Assembly (NCBI RefSeq): GCF_042453785.1
Contig: NC_091666.1
Span: forward strand, 28,354,501-28,418,500
DNA: 64,000 nt
Direction: 5' to 3'
Source of the DNA: Malus domestica
Taxonomy: Eukaryota > Streptophyta > Magnoliopsida > Rosales > Rosaceae
Positions 58,981 through 64,000 of this stretch are shown here, piece by piece. The notes beneath the pieces were generated by a model, which saw nothing but the letters and a program-made list of their open reading frames with translations, ran no database searches and was not told the DNA's origin. How positions within the stretch are numbered: position 1 is the stretch's first letter; every line of letters starts with the position of its first letter. The position numbers were made by a program, and so were the translations under genes.

Positions 58981-60584
58981 ATTGTTTGCTTGCGTGTATT
59001 TTGATGGAATAATATTGGTTTGGAACTGAATATGTCACTGATGAGACCAATTCTAACTAAAGCAATGGTTATGACCCATTTTTCATTTTCAATATTTATT
59101 GGTTTTTTTTTTCAAGTTTTCAAATATATATTGTTTTAGGAAGGTAAATTTTGTGACGGATGTTTTAGCTCACTATGGTTTCTTCTGAGAAATTATTAGA
59201 TGGTACGGTATTACCAGGTCGGGTGATACTTCCATTCAAATTTTAACATGAGTGCAGTTTTTTACGGCTGGATTAAAAAGCTTTTTTAATTAATTTTTTT
59301 TTTCAGTTTAAACAAAATTAAAAGAAAAAATAATTCTCAGCTCCTTCCGCCAAAGCCCCAGTTCCCCACCACCACCTTCATTCCCTGCCATCAATTGCCA
59401 TGACTGCCTTCCTCCTGAGAAATCACATCCACCGTCATAAGAAATAATATCAACCTTAAAGAATTAATATTCACCTTCAACATCCAGAAATCAGTCCCCA
59501 GTGGCTCCTCAAGGACTCAGCCATCAAAATCCCCCAAACCCCAACGAAGTCGGAGTTTCGAACGGCTCCCTGCCGAAATCTCCATCTCCAAACACCGCCA
59601 CGGGTCTCCAACATCCGTTGAACTCGGCGTCGTCTTCCTCCGTTCCACGTCTGTACAAATGGCAAGTTATAAGTGAAAGTACCACAACTGACGTGGTGAT
59701 ACTGTATCATTCTACAATTTATCGTCTCACGCTAGCTAAACCTCATTTTGGGACCATTGCTTGCCTTATCGCTCATAATGCTTGTATGGGATAGATGTAC
59801 AAGAAGATTTAGTCTTTAATAGAAATTTCTTTGTTGATAAAAAAAAAAATGTGTGTATATATATATACCGTATTAGAAGAAAATAAGTGATTTTTGTAAA
59901 GTAAATAAATAATAAGAATAATGTTAAGTACACTAAATGATGTGGCCCAATCAAAATTTTACTTTAATTCAAGTTTGATTTGATTAATAATTGTAATAAA
60001 AATTTAGGGATATTTGTCGTTTTCTCCTCTGAACTTGTAAGGAAATGCCAATTTCCCCTTGAACTTTAATTTTAGCCAATTACCCCCATGAACTTTTGTA
60101 ATTAGCCAATTTACCCCTTGATGTTAGATTTGAGAATTTTCCATCCAATTTTCCATCCAACTCGGTCACATGCATGGCACATGCCAAATTTTTAAGGGTA
60201 AAAAAGTAATTTTATCCCTAATGTAGACATTCTATCTTTATTCTTCTTCTCTTCCACTAGTTCACTCCGTACAATTTTGTCTAAATTAGCTATAGAAGTC
60301 TAATTAGCAACTGAAAAATATTGGCTCAGTGCCCAGTTTACCAAAATGAAATTAACGATTCTTACTTCGAGTGCTTTAATAAAGTTAACAACATCCACAA
60401 AAAATATGCAACAGACTTAACAGCCTTAACAACCTTGCACCTAGCATCCACAAAAAATATGCAACAGACTTAACAACATCCACAAAAAATCTACTGCATA
60501 ATCCTATTAAAAGACCAACTTAATCTCAACACCAAAGGTTTTCATTAACAGGACGAAATGCCTTCGAACACATTATAGTTATAC
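58981..60584. other. Intergenic DNA with a degenerate repeat at 60001-60240
   Basis: 59340-59660 is C-rich and protein-like in composition but no family is recognised. 60001-60240 has repeated 'CCAATTTCCCCTTGAACTTT'-type motifs like half of a MITE of the 'GGTCCCTCAACT' kind; its other end was not found. 60410-60500 repeats 'ATCCACAAAAAATATGCAAC' plus 'AGACTTAACA'. Confidence 0.35.
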
Positions 60585-61765
60585 TCTCCATGGTCTTGGC
60601 TTTTTGGCAACACGTTGGGGTTGTGATGCCATTTCATTAGCCTTTCTTGTGACTTGATTCACACGACCGCCTCGGTACACCTATTTGAACTCAACACGAA
60701 AGCAACAAAAATGTTAGCAAACCCAAAACAACAAAAATTAATGTATAACAAATATTTTTGTTTTTTAATAAAAAAAAGACAGATTCTTGTTATTACATGT
60801 AGTTTAGAAGTTCCTTGTGGCCTAGTTTGAGATGGAGCGGCCCCCGAGTGATGATGTGCACCAGTTTCCTACATCAAAACCATTTATACTCAATTATTTA
60901 TGTTCACCTAGCGACTAGATAAGTGATATAACAAAACTCAAAATAAATACAATCCTTGTTGATCAAATTACCTCTTTTGTGGGCACAAAACCTTGTTGTG
61001 ATTGTAGTAGCCTTTGTGGACAGCTTCTTTTGTTGTGTCCTTCCTCTCCACAGGTTTGGCAATGCATTACAACATCATATTTCCTTAGCTTTGTTGGCCC
61101 CTTCTTTATCTCATCCGATGCTTTTGTTCTTTTGCCTTTAGGTCTTCCAGGTTGCTTGTGGTAAAAAGGGGGTTTAATAGGCCTAAGACCAGTTCTCTTC
61201 CACTGTTCTTTTCCAGGCATAGGAGCAATATACCCTTCATAACACCTATCATAAGCTGGCCTTTTGTAAAGTGAGTGAACAAACACTTGTGGACTAGCCT
61301 CCTTCCTAGCAATTGCGGATATAGCATGAGGACAAGGAATGCCACATAGCTGCCACTTCCTACAAGAACAAGTGTGCCTTTCCAAATCTACTACAAACAT
61401 ACTACCAACCAAAGTATGCACTTGATATTGACCATTCCCTGAATAATTGGCAAAACAATTGAAACCATCCATTTGATTTTTTTCAACAATCTTTAAAATT
61501 CTAGGTCCAACCTGTTGGGTCCACTTAGCTTCTCTTAGCCTAGCCATTCTCAACATCAAATATTTTTGAATCCTTTGTAACATCGTAATAATCGGTTTAT
61601 CTCTTGCATCTAAAATTGCAGAATTAAATGACTCACACATGTGAATAACAAATCACACTTTACTGATGTTCTGAAATGAGATATGCTCCAATGGCAAGGT
61701 GGCTTATCAGCTAGCCATTTCACTGCCTTATCAGATTGATAGACAATCTGGTTCAACTTTAAATG
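60585..61765 (-). pseudogene. MuDR-type (Mutator-like) transposase, C-terminal remnant
   Basis: The main block, 60963-61640, reads CESFNSAILDARDKPIITML, then a SWIM zinc finger (CSCRKWQLCGIPCPHA) and a CCHC knuckle (CQTCGEEGHNKRSC). Upstream, at about 61650-61760, KWLADKPPCHWSISHF and KCDLL are in a shifted frame, so the catalytic DDE part is damaged or missing. Downstream candidate exons at about 60790-60870 and 60585-60679 (RGGRVNQVTRKANEMASQPQ, KKPRPWRV, stop) fit the usual C-terminus. This is an autonomous-type relative of the Mutator-type MITEs in the window, but no shared terminal repeats were found. Confidence 0.85.
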
Positions 61766-62614
61766 GCTTATCAGCTAGCCACACATAACCAGTTGATAGA
61801 CAATCTGGTTCAACTTTAAGTGGACTTTCAAACCCTTGATATGTATTAATGCAGGGATTTTGACGTGGAAAGAAAGATAACTTGGTCAACTTTCAGTTGC
61901 TGATCAACTGGCATAGCCACCAGGCAATCGCCAAACATTAAACCAAATGCCAGTACAAGTTTGTTGCTCAGTTCTATCCGACAAGTCGCATAAATATGGT
62001 ACTTACACAAATGTCTTTTATCTTTTTCAATAATTACAACCCATCCCCTTCTTGAAAAATTTAAAAGGTTGAATGGCGTGTGGGTGTGGCTGGGCTGGGA
62101 TTAGGGTGGGAGGGTGTGGGACGCATAACTGAATAAAACAATGAAGGGACCCCATATACACACACGACTGGAAAAATAACACTCAAAGCAAACCTTTCAC
62201 ATATTAAACAAACTGAAAAAGAAAAAGTGAAGACTTACTGTATATAGTGAACACATTTGGCGCATAAATTTGGTGTATATAGCATCACCCAAAAAATAAT
62301 ATTAAATGGGTGGTGTTATTCATATTTCATACACTCATTTTTACGTCTCACACGTATTTTTCAATTTCAGGTCGTCAGATCAAATAAATTGAAGAAATCA
62401 ATGAACAAAATCAACAAGAATGTATGACAAATAAAAAGAAGTGCGTAAATAGCAATGTACTACCCTAATAATAATATGATTGACCGGTTTGTGTAAATAT
62501 CTTACTAATACCAAAAAAATAAATAAATGATATTCATTAAAAACCTTTGTCGATGTACAATACACAAATCTCACATTCCTAAGGAATTTATGTATTTTAG
62601 GTTAAGAATATATA
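61766..62614. other. Intergenic DNA with short direct repeats
   Basis: 'GATAGACAATCTGGTTCAAC' and 'GGCTTATCAGCTAGCCA' recur at about 61705-61820, extending the decayed transposase. 62330-62400 has 'TTTCAATTTCAGGTCGTCAG', similar to 63940-63990, suggesting a further MITE family. No gene is seen. Confidence 0.35.
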
Positions 62615-63584
62615 TGTCATATCCCGGCCCGGGGCGGATCACTTCCTGGGCCCGCTCCACCACCGTAGCACGATATTGTCCACTTTGGGCCCCGACCACG
62701 CCCTCACGGTTTTGTTTATGGGAACTCACACGAGAACTTCCCAGTGGGTCACCTATCATGGGAGTGCTCTTGCGCGCTACTTGCTTAACTTCAGAGTTCG
62801 GATGGAACCCGAAGCCAGTAAGCTCCCAAAAGGCCTCATGCTAGGTAGGGATGAGAATATACATATAAGGATCACTCCCATGAGCGATGTGGGATCTTAC
62901 AATCCACCCCCTTAGGGGCCCGACGTCCTCGTCGACATATCACAGTCAGGGTTAAGCTCTGATACCAATCTATCACATCCCTGCCCGGGGAGGATCACTT
63001 TCCGGGCTCGCTCCACCACCGTAGCACAATATTGTCCGCTTTGTTTCTGGGAACTCACACGAGAACTTCCCAGTGAGTCACCCATCATGGGAGTGCTCTC
63101 GCGCGCTACTCGCTTAACTTCATAGTTCGGATGGAACCCGAAACCAATGAGCTTCCAAAAAACCTCGTGCTAGGTAGGGATGGGAATATACATATAAGGA
63201 TCACTCCCCTGGACGATGTGGGATCTTACAATCCACCCCCCTTAGGGGCTCGAAGTCCTCGTCGACACATCACAGTCAGGGTTAGGCTCTGATACCAATC
63301 TGTCACATCCCGGCCCGGGAAGGATCACTTCCCGGGCTCGCTCCACCACCGTAGCACAATATTGTCCGCTTTGGGCCCCGATCACGCCCTAACAGTTTTG
63401 TTTATGGGAACTCACACGAAAACTTCCCAGTGGGTCACCCATCATGGTAGTGCTCTAGCGCGCTACTCGCTTAACTTCAAAGTTCCGATGGAACCCAAAG
63501 TCAGTGAGCTCCCAAAAGGCATCGTGCTAGATAGGGATGAGAATATACATATAAGGATCACTCCTCTAGGCAATGTGGGATCTT

Positions 63585-63587
<3 letters not shown>
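62615..63587 (-). mobile_element. Tandem Cassandra element: three LTRs, two internal domains
   Basis: The LTRs are 62615-62901, 62971-63230 and 63301-63587, with internal domains 62902-62970 and 63231-63300. On the minus strand each LTR starts TGTAAGATCCCACATCG-like and contains 5S rRNA-derived sequence ('GAACTCTGAAGTTAAGC' and 'TGACCCACTGGGAAGTTCTC'), the defining feature of Cassandra TRIM elements. Each internal domain carries TTGGTATCAGAGC (tRNA-Met site) and a GGGGGTGGAT purine tract. The middle LTR lacks about 27 bp. ATATA flanks the whole array but lies in AT-repeat DNA. There is no coding capacity. The LTRs differ at many sites, so the array is old. Confidence 0.9.

Positions 63588-63620
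<33 letters not shown>
63588..63620 (+). repeat. (TA)n microsatellite
   Basis: A run of TA directly abuts the last Cassandra LTR and is probably the target site type. Confidence 0.85.
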
Positions 63621-63628
<8 letters not shown>

Positions 63629-63850
63629 ATTTTTTGAGCAAACGATATTATATAATTAAGGGGAAGTTGAGCTCTTACATGACAGCTTGGGTTCAAATCC
63701 CGTCGTAGTTAATCTAACAAAATCTATCGTTTAACAAGAAAAAAAGGGGGATCGGTATGATGTGGTTCAAATTCGTCTTTGGCGAGAATCGAACCTAAGA
63801 CCTATCACTTACAAGTGAAGAGGAATACAAATATATCATAGTAATGAGTG
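63621..63850 (-). mobile_element. SINE (minus) with a second SINE-like insert
   Basis: 'GTTCAAATTCGTCTTTGGCG' plus 'AGAATCGAACC' is the complement of a tRNA-derived SINE body. At about 63664-63748 a plus-strand segment with a box-B-like GGGTTCAAATCCC and an oligo(A) end interrupts it, bounded by AAGGGG-like repeats. This reads as a nested SINE. Confidence 0.5.
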
Positions 63851-64000
63851 GCTTTAGGTTAAGAATATTAACAAAAAGAGCATTCTAGAATTTAGAGGTT
63901 GGGGTGTGATATCCACACACCTTTTTTTTACTTTTCACACACCTTTCTAATTTTCGGCCGTTGAATCGAGTGAATTGAAGAAAATCAAAGGGCAGAAATT

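Noticed and set aside
62615..63587. 5S rRNA genes
   Set aside because: Only part of 5S is present, diverged and embedded in LTR-like units with tRNA primer sites; this is the Cassandra signature.
63680..63715. tRNA gene with GGGTTCAAATCCC
   Set aside because: A box B alone is seen; no cloverleaf or box A at the right distance, and an oligo(A) end follows, so a SINE is likelier.

Overview
The window looks like plant nuclear DNA, most likely Rosaceae and closest in flavour to apple or pear (Malus/Pyrus). The basis is recognition of repeat types (RTE-type LINE with a TTG tail, Ty1-copia elements, Cassandra elements with 5S-derived LTRs, tRNA-derived SINEs, Mutator-type MITEs) plus plant gene families with introns. 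No database search was possible. It is a transposon-dense region with one apparently intact host gene, a CC-NBS-LRR disease-resistance gene at 49.9-52.6 kb, and a long chain of broken host-gene fragments.

Layout. 1-6.1 kb: a composite LINE cut by the window edge, made of an RTE reverse-transcriptase ORF, an antisense unit encoding a 224-residue coiled-coil protein amid tandem repeats, and a second partial LINE 3' end with a TTG tail. 6.3-13.5 kb: 3' exons of an ELP3 (Elongator subunit 3) pseudogene, split by a 966 bp Mutator-type foldback element (9 bp target duplication) and by a complete young Ty1-copia element (5 bp duplication CAGGT) sitting on an exon/intron junction. 13.5-15 kb: a HemW-like radical-SAM pseudogene directly abutting the ELP3 remnant. 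16.5-18.9 kb: a CYP71-like P450 scrap and an RPN7 (26S proteasome lid) pseudogene on the minus strand. 20.4-23 kb: a duplicated host segment carrying an AT-rich TIR element and a solo LTR. 25.1-28.2 kb: fragments of PP2A catalytic subunit, an AGO4-clade Argonaute, an R2R3-MYB and a pectinesterase, all on the plus strand. 28.76-36.44 kb: a complete second copy of the composite LINE in the opposite orientation, flanked by an 18 bp target duplication. 36.4-45.3 kb: AT-rich DNA with an unidentified minus-strand fragment, an EMC4 fragment, MITEs and a Helitron-type 3' terminus at 45,334. 46.3-49.2 kb: SINEs, a small Mutator-type MITE and a relic NBS-LRR fragment. 49.9-53.1 kb: the resistance gene. 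53.4-59 kb: a second Ty1-copia element with LTRs that look identical but with a frameshifted pol. 60.6-61.8 kb: a truncated MuDR-type transposase. 62.6-63.6 kb: a three-LTR tandem Cassandra element, then nested SINEs.

The most interesting structure is the composite LINE. Both copies share the order full RTE ORF, antisense coiled-coil unit, second LINE 3' tail. The 18 bp duplication around the right copy shows that the whole 7.6 kb moved as one unit. The second is the run of gene fragments with introns upstream of a Helitron-like terminus, which suggests Helitron capture but does not prove it.
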